A stretch of 64,000 nt of DNA from Acidimicrobiales bacterium (GCA_016794585.1 JAEUJM010000043.1:118847-182846), one strand, 5' to 3'. Counted from the stretch's first letter, positions 1-7,097 are shown. Numbers and translations: made by a program. The notes: generated by a model not told the origin, from the letters alone.

Positions 1-15
1 GCCGCCCCGAGGGTG

Positions 16-1542
16 TCAGGCTCCATCCACGGCCTCCGTCGACCCCGAGGTCGACAGCGACGCCGACGCCCGCGGCTGCATGGCTGGGTGCTCGGGTGGG
101 AACCGTCCGGTGCCGCCATCCAGCAGCAGCAGACCGGTCATGGTGCGGTCGAGGTGGTTCATGCGCCACTCGAGCATGGCCTGAGCTTCGCCGAGGACGA
201 CCTCGGGATCGCGGATCTCGGTGCGCCAGGTCGGGTCCGCGGCGAGGTCGAAGCAACGCCACCCACCGTCACCGAAGTGGACGTAGGCGCGCTCTTCGCT
301 GCGGCGTACGGCCAGGTGGTAGGTCTCGGGCCGTCGATCCCACGGCCAGGGGAACTCGCGGAACGCCAGCACGACGTCGCGCCAGTCCCACTCGTAGAAC
401 GCGGCGGTCCGCCACCAGGGCGGCTCCTCGCCGTCGAGGAACGGCGTCAGCGGCACCCCGTCGCATTGCGCGGGCACGTCGATGCCCATCGCGTCGCACA
501 GCGAGGGGAACACGTCCACGTTCTCGGTGAAGCGCTCGACGACGGTCCCCTGCCCTCCCTGGCGGTGGGGGTCGCGCCAGATGGACACGACGCGGTAGCT
601 GGCCTCGAAGAAGCCCGCCTTCTCGATGAGGCCCTGGTCACCGAGCTGTTCGCCGTGGTCTGCGGTGACGACCACGACGGTGTCGTCCCACTGACCCAGG
701 CGCTCCAGCGCCGCTCGGAGCCGGCCCACCTGATGGTCGACGTCGCTGATCATGCCGTAGTACTGCGCCCGGAGGGCCCGGATGGCCGCCTCGTCGGCAG
801 GCGCACCGAGGAACGGGTGCTCGAGCATGTGGTCGTGCAACGGGTGGCGGTCGTCGGCCGGCGGCACCGGCAAGGGGACGTCGGCGGGGTCGTACGCGGT
901 CGCCCAGTGGCCGGCGGCGGCGTAGGGCGGGTGCGGGCGCAGGAACGATGCGTGGGCGAACCACGGTGCACCCCCGGCGGCCTGCTCCTCGATCCACGCG
1001 ATGAGACGGTCGGCCAGGAACGCGGAGACACCGTGCTCGGCAGGTCGGTCGGGCTCGGACGACAGGGCGGCGTCCGGGTTGTCCGGGACGTCGTAGCCCA
1101 GCTCGGCCAGCCACGTGAGCCACGGGACCACCTCGGTGGGAAGGTGGAGCACCGGATCGAACCCGGCCAGCACACCCTCGTAGGTGTCGAGGCGGGGATC
1201 GTCGGGACCAGAGGCCAGCCGAGGGTCGATCCCCTGGTCGGTGTATCCGAACAGCGCCGGCCGATACCCGGCCCGGCGGGCGGCGAGGGCCAGGTTGTCG
1301 AAGCGGCTGTCCAAGGGCGTGCCGTTGCTGACCACCCGGTTGTTCATCTGGTACGTGCCCGTGTACAGCGCCGCACGCCCCGGGCTGCAGGGCGCCGCCT
1401 GCGAGTAGTGGTTCGCGAAGCGGACGCCCTCCGCCGCGAGCCGATCGAGGTTCGGGGTGCGCACGACCGGGTGGCCCGCGCACGACAGCGAGTCCGCCCG
1501 GAACTGGTCGAGCGTGATGAACAGGATGTTCGGGCGCGTCAC
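16..1542 (-). CDS. Type I sulfatase / arylsulfatase-like hydrolase
   Basis: 508 aa, GTG start, complete. The N-terminus (N-I-L-F-I-T-L-D-Q) is the alkaline-phosphatase-fold opening with a metal-binding Asp near residue 12. C52-S-P-G-R56 is the C-x-P-x-R signature whose Cys is converted to formylglycine in sulfatases. T-A-D-H-G-E-Q-L-G-D around residue 295 supplies further metal ligands. There is no signal peptide, so it is probably cytosolic. By family it hydrolyses a sulfate or phosphonate monoester; the substrate cannot be told from sequence. It lies 9 bp downstream of the hydrolase that ends the leftward pair, so the order is hydrolase then sulfatase reading leftwards only if the two are independent; both are on the minus strand with the hydrolase upstream. 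Confidence 0.9.
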   Translation of the reverse strand: MTRPNILFITLDQFRADSLSCAGHPVVRTPNLDRLAAEGVRFANHYSQAAPCSPGRAALYTGTYQMNNRVVSNGTPLDSRFDNLALAARRAGYRPALFGYTDQGIDPRLASGPDDPRLDTYEGVLAGFDPVLHLPTEVVPWLTWLAELGYDVPDNPDAALSSEPDRPAEHGVSAFLADRLIAWIEEQAAGGAPWFAHASFLRPHPPYAAAGHWATAYDPADVPLPVPPADDRHPLHDHMLEHPFLGAPADEAAIRALRAQYYGMISDVDHQVGRLRAALERLGQWDDTVVVVTADHGEQLGDQGLIEKAGFFEASYRVVSIWRDPHRQGGQGTVVERFTENVDVFPSLCDAMGIDVPAQCDGVPLTPFLDGEEPPWWRTAAFYEWDWRDVVLAFREFPWPWDRRPETYHLAVRRSEERAYVHFGDGGWRCFDLAADPTWRTEIRDPEVVLGEAQAMLEWRMNHLDRTMTGLLLLDGGTGRFPPEHPAMQPRASASLSTSGSTEAVDGA

Positions 1543-1551
1543 CGGGAGCGC

Positions 1552-2454
1552 TCAGCCCTCGGCGTGGGCCAGCAGGAGCTCACGGAGCTCGGCCATGTCG
1601 ACCTCGGCCGGCTCGGTGGTGTCCAGGAAGTCGAGGAGGACGTCGAGGAACTCCTCGGGGCACTCGACGTGGGGGAAGTGACCCGCTCCTTCGATGATGG
1701 CGAGCCGGCTCCCCGGGATGGCCTCGTGCGCGTCGTGGGCGTGCTCGACGGGGATGATGGTGTCCCGATCGCCCCACACGATGAGCGTGGGCAGGTGGGC
1801 GGCGAGGTAGAGCCGGTCCATCGCGCTGACGGTCTGCCCGCCGGGGTCGATCACCCCGCGCATCGTGCGGACGAAGGCGTACCGGTTCTCTGAGTCGGTG
1901 AGCGAGCCGTACGCGCGCCACATCTCGGACACACGCGCCGAGCGGACCCCACGCTCGCCCAACCAGCGTCCGGTGGCGTCCCCCCAGGGTCGGACGAAGC
2001 GGGGGAAGATCGCCGGCATGACGTACTCGGCCCCGGGGAGCGTCAGCAGGCGCAGCATCCAGCTGACCTCCCGCCCCAGCCCCCCGCTGTTGACGAGCAC
2101 CAGGCGCTCGCACAGCTCGGGGTGCTGATAGGCCAGCTGCATCGCCACACCGCCACCGAAGGACTGGCCGACGATGGTGGCGCGGGTGATGCCGAGCACG
2201 CCCAACAGGTCACGAAGCCCGCTGGCCACGGCGCCGAGGGAGTAGTCCCCCATCGGCTTGGCGGACTCGCCGTGCCCCAGCAGGTCGGGAGCGATGACCG
2301 TGTACTCCTTGGCCAGCCGCGGCATGACCTCCTTCCAGGCGGTCGAGCTTCCGGCGATGCCGTGGATGAGTAGGAGCGCAGGTCCCGAGCCGCCCATCCG
2401 GTAACCGACGTCATGCCCGTGGATGCGCACGTGGCGGAGGTCGAGTTCGGCCAT
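1552..2454 (-). CDS. Alpha/beta-fold hydrolase
   Basis: 300 aa from the ATG at 2454. H31-G-I-A-G is the oxyanion-hole HG motif, G-Q-S98-F-G-G is the nucleophile elbow, W-G-D-R-D-T carries the acidic residue and G-A-G-H-F-P-H the catalytic His. Size and layout fit the haloalkane dehalogenase/epoxide hydrolase/C-C hydrolase branch. The reading frame stays open upstream of 2454, but that stretch is arginine-rich antisense-like sequence, so the internal ATG is preferred. The substrate is unknown. It is on the same strand as, and 9 bp before, the sulfatase, so they are probably co-transcribed. Confidence 0.88.
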   Translation of the reverse strand: MAELDLRHVRIHGHDVGYRMGGSGPALLLIHGIAGSSTAWKEVMPRLAKEYTVIAPDLLGHGESAKPMGDYSLGAVASGLRDLLGVLGITRATIVGQSFGGGVAMQLAYQHPELCERLVLVNSGGLGREVSWMLRLLTLPGAEYVMPAIFPRFVRPWGDATGRWLGERGVRSARVSEMWRAYGSLTDSENRYAFVRTMRGVIDPGGQTVSAMDRLYLAAHLPTLIVWGDRDTIIPVEHAHDAHEAIPGSRLAIIEGAGHFPHVECPEEFLDVLLDFLDTTEPAEVDMAELRELLLAHAEG

Positions 2455-2495
2455 GGCTGCAGTCTCCCACGCTGACCGGGGAGGGGGCAGGTTCG

Positions 2496-3011
2496 CTAGC
2501 CGGCGCTGCTGGCGCTCAAGCGGCGATACCCGAGGGGCGCGTCGAGGGTCACGGCGAGCTCCTGGGCCTCGGCGATCTCGATGCATGCCTGATCGGTGGC
2601 CTCGGGCCGGGTCCCGGTCTCGAGGCGGACCTCGACGACCGAGTCGTCCTCCCGCACGACGCTGACGTTGGCGCCGTAGCAGTCCTGGACGCCCCCGTAG
2701 AAGCGCACGAGGACCACGGTGTCGTCCTCGGGGTCGACCAGCAGCTCGGTCGGCGTGACCACCGCGGCGCCGACGAGATCGTCCGTGGGCTCGATCCGGG
2801 CCCACGACGTCTGGGTGGTGTCACTGGTGCCGGGCACCGGCACGACCGTGTCACCCGAGCCGGTGGCACCCGGGGAGCTGTCGCCTCCGGTGGTCGACGT
2901 GGAGGCGTCGGCTCCCGACTCGACCTCCTCACCACTGCTTCCGCAGGCGGTCACCAGGACCGCGCCCACGAGGAGGATGCCGATCAACGAGGTCCGGAGA
3001 GCGTTGCGCAC
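2496..3011 (-). CDS. Putative lipoprotein, unknown function
   Basis: 171 aa. GTG start at 3011, chosen because AAAGGTGA sits about 7 nt upstream and because it gives a clean lipoprotein signal: positive N-region, hydrophobic core, then L-V-T-A-C23 as lipobox. A Ser/Thr/Gly-rich linker follows (residues about 25-60). The C-terminal domain has two Cys (in Q-D-C-Y and Q-A-C-I-E) that could form a disulfide outside the cell. I do not recognise the domain. By the signal it is exported and lipid-anchored. Confidence 0.7.
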   Translation of the reverse strand: MRNALRTSLIGILLVGAVLVTACGSSGEEVESGADASTSTTGGDSSPGATGSGDTVVPVPGTSDTTQTSWARIEPTDDLVGAAVVTPTELLVDPEDDTVVLVRFYGGVQDCYGANVSVVREDDSVVEVRLETGTRPEATDQACIEIAEAQELAVTLDAPLGYRRLSASSAG

Positions 3012-3091
3012 GGGTGGGTCACCTTTCGATCCGACGGGGGTCGTGCCGGTAGGACGGAGCGGGAAGCCGGTTTGGTTCCCGAGTCGGCCGA

Positions 3092-3535
3092 TCAGCGGCG
3101 GGGCGGCGGGACCTGCCCGGGGTTGGCGGCCCGCCAGCGGTCGACGCGGATGCGGTAGTCCAACCACTCGACGAGGCTGTGGAAGGCCAGGGCCAGCACG
3201 CCGTAGACGATGATGGCGAAGAGCACGGCGAAGTCGAGTACCGAGCCGTTGCCGGCCTGCTTGGTCGGGAAGATCCCCCGGAACGGCTCCATCACCCGGT
3301 CGCCGCTTCGGTAGACCCACTCGGCGAACCCGGCGTCCGGGTTGGCGTTGAAGAGCAGCAGGAAGAACTCGAGGACGAGCAGGATCACCGCCACGAGGAA
3401 GTAGGCGTAGACCAGCCACGTGAGCACCTTCGCGACACGCAGCCCGGTCACCTTGCCGGGGTCGGGCGGCGGCGCCGCCGGGGCGGCGGCGTTCGGGGCG
3501 CCGGTCGGCGCCGGCGTTCCAGGCATCGGCTCCAT
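3092..3535 (-). CDS. YggT-like integral membrane protein
   Basis: 147 aa, ATG at 3535 with AAGG 7 nt upstream. A Pro/Ala-rich N-terminus is followed by a membrane segment (about residues 35-62), a conserved loop containing R-V-M-E-P-F-R-G-I-F-P, and a second membrane segment (about 98-120). The V-x-E-P-x-R pattern between two helices is typical of YggT-family proteins, whose role is only loosely known (membrane organisation, osmotic or cell-division context). It is the last gene before the duplicated tRNA fragment that marks the left end of the integrated element. Confidence 0.7.
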   Translation of the reverse strand: MEPMPGTPAPTGAPNAAAPAAPPPDPGKVTGLRVAKVLTWLVYAYFLVAVILLVLEFFLLLFNANPDAGFAEWVYRSGDRVMEPFRGIFPTKQAGNGSVLDFAVLFAIIVYGVLALAFHSLVEWLDYRIRVDRWRAANPGQVPPPRR

Positions 3536-3559
3536 GCGCGGACCTTACTGTGCCGTGAG

Positions 3560-3608
3560 CGGTGGGCCCGGCAGGGATCGAACCTGCAACCGAGCGATTA
3601 TGAGTCGC
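3560..3608 (-). repeat. attL: duplicated 3' part of tRNA-Ile2
   Basis: Identical over 49 bp to 6946-6994. It covers the tRNA from the anticodon stem through the T arm and acceptor 3' strand plus 3 bp beyond. It lacks the 5' half of the tRNA and cannot be a functional gene. It represents the displaced chromosomal 3' end. Confidence 0.9.
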
Positions 3609-3616
3609 GACCCCAG

Positions 3617-3715
3617 CATCCGGCCCCGTCCGGGCGGATGCTCCCCCATCCCGAAACGCCTGTGATCTCGGGCCGATCAGCCACCCGACGGCGGACCGTC
3701 ATCCGGCCCCGTCCG
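3617..3715 (+). repeat. Pair of 16-bp direct repeats next to attL
   Basis: CATCCGGCCCCGTCCG occurs at 3617-3632 and again at 3700-3715, 83 bp apart, between attL and the GTTTGCA pair. Role unknown; possibly an accessory-protein site for recombination. Confidence 0.5.
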
Positions 3716-3734
3716 CCCCAGTTGGCTGACGTTC

Positions 3735-3752
3735 GTTTGCACGCCGTTTGCA
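3735..3752 (+). other. Left arm-type site: two GTTTGCA repeats
   Basis: GTTTGCA at 3735-3741 and 3746-3752, direct, 11 bp apart. The same heptamer pair with the same 11-bp spacing recurs at 6869-6886 near the other end. Paired short direct repeats flanking the core are what tyrosine integrases use as arm-binding sites. Confidence 0.6.
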
Positions 3753-3765
3753 GCGGTCGCGAGGG

Positions 3766-4365
3766 TCACGCCATCAGCGAGCCGCCGAGCCACTTCTCGT
3801 CGAGACCCGGCAGTTGGCACTCAACTAGCTGATGCCAGTGGCGGTCGTCCAAGGAACAGCTCACCAGGAGGCGCAGCACGCCGGGGGCCAGCTGTTCTGC
3901 CCGGTGGGCTTCGATCGTACGACGGTCGCCCGCGCTCAGGGTCCCGAGGTCCTGCATCCGGCGGGCCGAGACAGCGTTGCCGGGTTCCCCGATCCAGGTG
4001 ATGATCCCACCCTCGTCGTAGTCGAGGAGCTGGACTGTGTCGACCTCGTACACGAGCGGGCCTGAGCACTCGAGGCGGACGAGCTCGCCCCAGGCGTCGG
4101 CTGTCGGTCCGATGTGGACCAGGGCGAGGACTGGCGCTGTCTCGCGGTGGTGTCGGTCGCCTTCGATCCTCGCCACGTCCTCAGATGCGTGGGCGCCTCG
4201 CTCGGCTGCCGCGGCCGAGGCCACGGCGGCGTCGGCCGCTCGTCGTGCCTCTTCGTTGGCCTGGTCGACGCGCCCGTTGGCCCGCATAGCCACGACTACG
4301 GCTCCGATCGACACGCCGCCGGCGGCGAGTACTCCGATGGCCTCGGTGGTCGACTGCCAGCTCAC
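3766..4365 (-). CDS. Element protein with N-terminal membrane anchor, unknown
   Basis: 199 aa. One hydrophobic segment (about residues 8-26) is followed by an Ala/Glu-rich helical stretch (30-60) and a soluble domain beginning near D-R-H-H-R-E-T-A-P-V. That domain resembles the C-terminal domain of the next gene upstream (4391-4897): both have D-R-x-H-x-E-x-x-P-V, a central S-G-P motif and a closing L-R-L-x-L-V...D-x-x-W pattern. The two are tandem paralogues. It is last in the leftward run 5315 to 3766. Function unknown. Confidence 0.6.
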   Translation of the reverse strand: MSWQSTTEAIGVLAAGGVSIGAVVVAMRANGRVDQANEEARRAADAAVASAAAAERGAHASEDVARIEGDRHHRETAPVLALVHIGPTADAWGELVRLECSGPLVYEVDTVQLLDYDEGGIITWIGEPGNAVSARRMQDLGTLSAGDRRTIEAHRAEQLAPGVLRLLVSCSLDDRHWHQLVECQLPGLDEKWLGGSLMA

Positions 4366-4390
4366 GGTCGGCGACCTCTCCCGTCGTCAA

Positions 4391-4897
4391 TCATCGCGGC
4401 CCCCTGGACACGAGGCCGCCGCGCCGACCGGAGGAGGGGTACTCGACCTCGGCGGCGAGGGTCCAGCGCTCATCGCCTGCGTAAGCGACCAGCTGCAGCC
4501 TGAGGAGTTCGCTGTTGGATGAAGGGTCCCTGAGCCCCGTAAGTACCTCGCGATGCCCGACCTCGAACGGAGCGACAGGCCCTGATCGGACGAACCCATC
4601 GCCGCCGGCGAACAGCATCCCCAAGATCGGGGGCGTGTCGTGGGCGTCGACGACGATGGTGGCCTCGAGGTTCGTGAGGGTCGGCCCTGAGACGAGGCGG
4701 AACTCGAGGCGCTCGTTGCCGTCCTGGGCCCGGGAGAGGCGGCGCACCTCGACGACCGGTGTTCTCTCGTCGTGGCGGCGGTCGCTGTCGATCGAGCTCA
4801 GATCCTCCGTGGCCACGGCCTGGCGGTACGTGTACGAGGCGCTGGCGACCGCTACGCAGAGAGCGAACAGCGAGATGAAGAACGCGGCGAAGATCAC
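4391..4897 (-). CDS. Element protein with N-terminal membrane anchor, paralogue of next gene
   Basis: 168 aa, GTG start at 4897 overlapping the stop of the HTH gene by 4 bp (GTGA), which indicates translational coupling. Residues about 2-22 form one membrane helix; the rest is soluble and shares the pattern D-R-R-H-D-E-R-T-P-V ... S-G-P ... L-R-L-Q-L-V ... D-E-R-W with the downstream gene. Likely topology is a short cytoplasmic or periplasmic domain tethered to the membrane. I do not recognise the family. Confidence 0.6.
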   Translation of the reverse strand: MIFAAFFISLFALCVAVASASYTYRQAVATEDLSSIDSDRRHDERTPVVEVRRLSRAQDGNERLEFRLVSGPTLTNLEATIVVDAHDTPPILGMLFAGGDGFVRSGPVAPFEVGHREVLTGLRDPSSNSELLRLQLVAYAGDERWTLAAEVEYPSSGRRGGLVSRGPR

Positions 4898-5097
4898 GGC
4901 TGGGGGCCGTCGACGAACGCGACGACCGAAGCGCGAGAGATGAGCCGGCGGCGGATGCCGGGCACCTTCCGCTCGTAGGTCAGGCCGGCGTCGAGGAGGC
5001 GGTCGACCGTGGTGCGGGAGACCCCGATCAGGTCGGCGGCTTCCTGCACGGTGCAGGTGAGAAGCTGGTCGTCGTCGTGGTCCTGTGTGGAGGTCAC
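4894..5097 (-). CDS. Excisionase-like small HTH protein
   Basis: 67 aa. V-Q-E-A-A-D-L-I-G-V-S-R-T-T-V-D-R-L is a MerR/excisionase-type helix-turn-helix, followed by the basic wing and V-V-A-F-V-D-G end typical of the HTH_17 excisionase family. GTG start overlaps the upstream HTH gene stop by 4 bp (GTGA). In integrative elements such proteins act as Xis or as repressors of the element. A truncated copy of its 3' end lies at 5991-6047. Confidence 0.75.
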   Translation of the reverse strand: MTSTQDHDDDQLLTCTVQEAADLIGVSRTTVDRLLDAGLTYERKVPGIRRRLISRASVVAFVDGPQP

Positions 5098-5315
5098 GAT
5101 GTGCCTCTACGGCCGGGGTGTGACGCGGCCCACTGCTCGATGTCCTGCCGGCGCCAGAGCACGCAGCGGCCGGCTCCCTTCTCGACGAACGGCGCCGGGA
5201 AGTCCCCGCTGTATCGGTCTCGGTAGACGCTTACCACCCGGTTGTTGGCCAAGCCCAGCAGCTGGGCGACGTCGTGGGAGTCGAGGAGGTCGTCAGGGTC
5301 GATCACCATCGGCAC
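5094..5315 (-). CDS. AlpA-like HTH regulator or excisionase
   Basis: 73 aa. L-L-D-S-H-D-V-A-Q-L-L-G-L begins a winged HTH, and P-A-P-F-V-E-K-G-A-G-R-C-V-L-W-R-R-Q-D-I-E-Q-W resembles the AlpA/phage-regulator pattern in which the second half recognises DNA and ends with a conserved Trp. First gene of the leftward element operon. In prophages and integrative elements this class regulates excision. Confidence 0.7.
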   Translation of the reverse strand: MPMVIDPDDLLDSHDVAQLLGLANNRVVSVYRDRYSGDFPAPFVEKGAGRCVLWRRQDIEQWAASHPGRRGTS

Positions 5316-5394
5316 CCTAGTTGACGATCCTCATCACGACGCATCCCCGGTCACTGGATCGGCCCCACGGAAGCAACAGCGCGAGTGGCGGACC

Positions 5395-5523
5395 GTGGAG
5401 CTCGTCGACGACGGATCCGACCCGGCCCCGCTCGCGCAGGCGTTCCGTGACCGGTGGGCGCCCGGGCTGAACGAATCCACCGCGGTCGACGTCGGCGAGT
5501 GGGTGCGGGAGTGGGCGCCGTGA
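5395..5523 (+). CDS. Small element ORF, unknown
   Basis: About 42 aa from a GTG at 5395, acidic and Trp-containing (ends V-R-E-W-A-P). Its stop overlaps the next GTG start by 4 bp (GTGA), which argues that both are real and coupled. The true start is uncertain: the frame is open further left but no good ribosome-binding site is visible. No family recognised. Confidence 0.35.
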   Translation: MELVDDGSDPAPLAQAFRDRWAPGLNESTAVDVGEWVREWAP

Positions 5524-5767
5524 GCGACCTTCTCGTCGGGGCCCCTCCGGGCCGCAAGGTCCCCCACCCTTACCAGCTGGCCGACCTCCTCGACGCCCTC
5601 GCCATCCCCTCGAGACGAGGCTGGCTCAGGCCCGCCGACTCGGGCCCGACCGCGGGCACCTTCACCGGCTGGCCCGCACCGGGCTCACCGAGGAGATGGC
5701 GGACCGTCTCGCCTGCAGGGCCGGCCTGCACCCCGGTACCGTCTGGCCGCACTGGTGGCCTGACTAA
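5520..5767 (+). pseudogene. Frameshifted element gene
   Basis: GTG at 5520 begins V-S-D-L-L-V-G-A-P-P-G-R and runs to L-A-D-L-L-D-A-L-A-I-P. The coherent protein sense then moves to another frame, continuing E-T-R-L-A-Q-A-R-R-L-G and ending G-T-V-W-P-H-W-W-P-D at a TAA at 5765. Adding one C to the run at 5606-5609 would join them as A-I-P-L-E-T-R. The C-terminal part looks like small proteins of actinobacterial phages and elements (an impression, not a search). It is either a genuine frameshift or a homopolymer sequencing error. Confidence 0.5.
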
Positions 5768-5779
5768 GGGGGCGTGGCG

Positions 5780-5980
5780 ATGACCGACGGCGAGAAGGCG
5801 ATCGTGGACGAACTGAGCTCGCTCAGGCTGGAGGTGGTGCAGCTCCATCAGCGGGTTGCGCAAGTCGACCGCAGCGCCACGATCATGCTGGTGTTCTTGC
5901 TGATCATCGGCGGGCTCGTCGCAGCGATCGCTCTCGGATGGGTCGAGGTGGCCATCAAGGTGAAGGACGCCAGCTTTTGA
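5780..5980 (+). CDS. Small single-pass membrane protein of the element
   Basis: 66 aa from the ATG at 5780, chosen over the GTG at 5774 because AAGGGGG lies 7 nt before it. An N-terminal amphipathic helix (residues 1-28) precedes one membrane span (about 33-53, A-T-I-M-L-V-F-L-L-I-I-G-G) and a short basic tail. Size and layout resemble small phage membrane proteins such as holin-like or DUF-type accessory proteins, but there is no specific identification. Confidence 0.5.
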   Translation: MTDGEKAIVDELSSLRLEVVQLHQRVAQVDRSATIMLVFLLIIGGLVAAIALGWVEVAIKVKDASF

Positions 5981-5990
5981 GGCCGCGCCG

Positions 5991-6047
5991 CCTCGACAGG
6001 CGCGGCTGATCCGCCTCGCTTCTGTCGTCGCGTTCGTCGACGCCTAG
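5991..6047 (+). pseudogene. Remnant of an excisionase gene 3' end
   Basis: The frame ending with TAG at 6045 reads R-L-I-R-L-A-S-V-V-A-F-V-D-A, nearly the same as R-L-I-S-R-A-S-V-V-A-F-V-D-G at the end of the HTH gene at 4894-5097, and the DNA shares an exact 19-bp stretch. Nothing upstream provides an HTH or start codon, so this is a truncated copy in opposite orientation. The space from 6048 to 6235 holds no convincing gene, only an open frame without start that ends at 6256. Confidence 0.5.
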
Positions 6048-6235
6048 GAACGGCCCGGAGGGGCGCATATGCCGCGCACGTCGCACTCGACGGCGTCAGC
6101 GGCATCGCGCAACAGGGCCGCTACGGACATCAGCGTGGACAGCGGGCGGCGACAACCGCGCTGCTCGTACTCGCGGGCGACCGGCTGACCGCCGCGGCGG
6201 CCGACGCCCTCGACCAGGCGCTCGGCTCATGGACG

Positions 6236-6856
6236 TCAGCTGCCCCGGATAGGTGACGGGTCAAACGGCCACGTTGTGATCGGGTCGCCGTTCGTCGTTG
6301 TGCTCGGCGTGCCCAAGAATGTGTACGGCTCCCCCAGATCTCCGAGATCCTCTGGGTGGTCCAGGTCGAAGCGCGCCGACCAGTTGACGAACGCCTCGGC
6401 GACGACCTCGGCACCTTCCAGGGCCTCGGCCATCAGCGGTGTCAACTGACCGACGAAGGTGCCGAAGACCTCGAGCACATCGACCGTCAACCTCAGGACG
6501 TTCCACGGGAGGCCTTCCAGGCGGTCCATCGAAAGGTGCGCCACCTGCACGTTCACGGCATCGCGACGGTCACCGAGCGGCCGCACTGGGGTCCAATGCG
6601 AGACGTAGTCGAGTGCCATGACGTCCCGCATCTCTCTCCCAGCGATGACCGGGCGCTTCTTCATGCCGAAGAAGTCATCGAGCAGGCGGAGGTGCACAAG
6701 CGACGAGATCATGAACGCGCTCTGAGCGGCGCGATCTAGGATCCCGGGCCCGTTCTGCCACATGGCTGCCGTGTGAGCAGCGATGCAGACCTCGTACTCA
6801 AGATGCGTCCGAGCGAAACGCTCCAGTTCGTCGGGTGTGAAGGACACAGATCCCAT
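6236..6856 (-). CDS. Hypothetical protein at the right end of the element
   Basis: 206 aa, no membrane segment or signal. Acidic and rich in aromatic residues; the N-terminal half contains H-L-E-Y-E-V-C-I-A-A-H-T and L-V-H-L-R-L-L-D-D-F-F-G, giving a helical look. I do not recognise a family. Base composition appears clearly less GC-rich than the chromosome around it, consistent with acquired cargo. It lies directly inside the right arm-type repeats, a position often taken by cargo or by the (here missing) integrase. Confidence 0.55.
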   Translation of the reverse strand: MGSVSFTPDELERFARTHLEYEVCIAAHTAAMWQNGPGILDRAAQSAFMISSLVHLRLLDDFFGMKKRPVIAGREMRDVMALDYVSHWTPVRPLGDRRDAVNVQVAHLSMDRLEGLPWNVLRLTVDVLEVFGTFVGQLTPLMAEALEGAEVVAEAFVNWSARFDLDHPEDLGDLGEPYTFLGTPSTTTNGDPITTWPFDPSPIRGS

Positions 6857-6868
6857 TGCTCCGCTCCC

Positions 6869-6886
6869 GTTTGCAGATGGTTTGCA
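6869..6886 (+). other. Right arm-type site: two GTTTGCA repeats
   Basis: GTTTGCA at 6869-6875 and 6880-6886, the same heptamer, orientation and 11-bp period as at 3735-3752. It is 60 bp from the right 49-bp repeat. Confidence 0.6.
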
Positions 6887-6945
6887 TCACGCCCTCCCGC
6901 GCCCGTGGATGAGCTGGCGGGGCGCAGCGTTTCCCCTTGTCAGGA

Positions 6946-6994
6946 CGGTGGGCCCGGCAGGGATCGAACCTGCAACCGAGCGATTATGAGTCGC
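6946..6994 (-). repeat. attR: 49-bp core inside tRNA-Ile2
   Basis: Identical to 3560-3608. Integration here restores a complete tRNA because the element brings its own copy of the tRNA 3' end. Confidence 0.88.
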
Positions 6995-7021
6995 CTGCTC
7001 TGACCATTGAGCTACGGGCCC
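6949..7021 (-). tRNA. tRNA-Ile2 (anticodon CAU, read as lysidine-AU)
   Basis: 73-nt cloverleaf with acceptor GGGCCCG/CGGGCCC, discriminator A, CCA not encoded. The anticodon loop is CTCATAA, anticodon CAT. The body closely matches bacterial tRNA-Ile(CAU) (G-G-C-G-A-C-T-C-A-T-A-A-T-C-G-C-T) rather than initiator or elongator Met, so it should be modified by TilS to read AUA. Its 3' part (to 6994) is the recombination core of the integrated element. It lies 76 bp downstream of tRNA-Asn on the same strand and is probably co-transcribed with it. Confidence 0.93.
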
Positions 7022-7097
7022 CGGCGACAGTCTCGCGGACCGGCCGCACGTCGACGGCGCCGCCGGCGTGGCCACGGCGACGGATCGTCTCGAAATC

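Larger units (their letters stand above)
3560..6994. mobile_element. Small decayed integrative element in tRNA-Ile2, no integrase seen
   Basis: A 49-bp sequence covering the 3' part of the tRNA-Ile2(CAU) gene occurs twice in the same orientation, at 3560-3608 and 6946-6994. The right copy belongs to the intact tRNA; the left is a fragment. This is the footprint of site-specific integration into a tRNA gene by a tyrosine recombinase, giving an element of 3386 bp. It holds two small HTH excisionase-like genes, two membrane-anchored paralogues, small rightward genes, one frameshifted gene, a second excisionase remnant and an unknown 206-aa gene. No recombinase, replication or transfer gene is recognisable. 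Its G+C looks lower than in the flanks, especially at 6240-6860. It is either a satellite mobilised in trans or a remnant that lost its integrase. Confidence 0.85.

Noticed and set aside
3560..3608. A second tRNA gene
   Set aside because: Only the 3' half of a cloverleaf is present; the next bases do not match the D arm or acceptor 5' strand.
6048..6256. A gene in the open frame ending at 6256
   Set aside because: The frame is open but has no start codon or ribosome site and simply continues past the stop of the small membrane protein; possibly a decayed gene, not callable.
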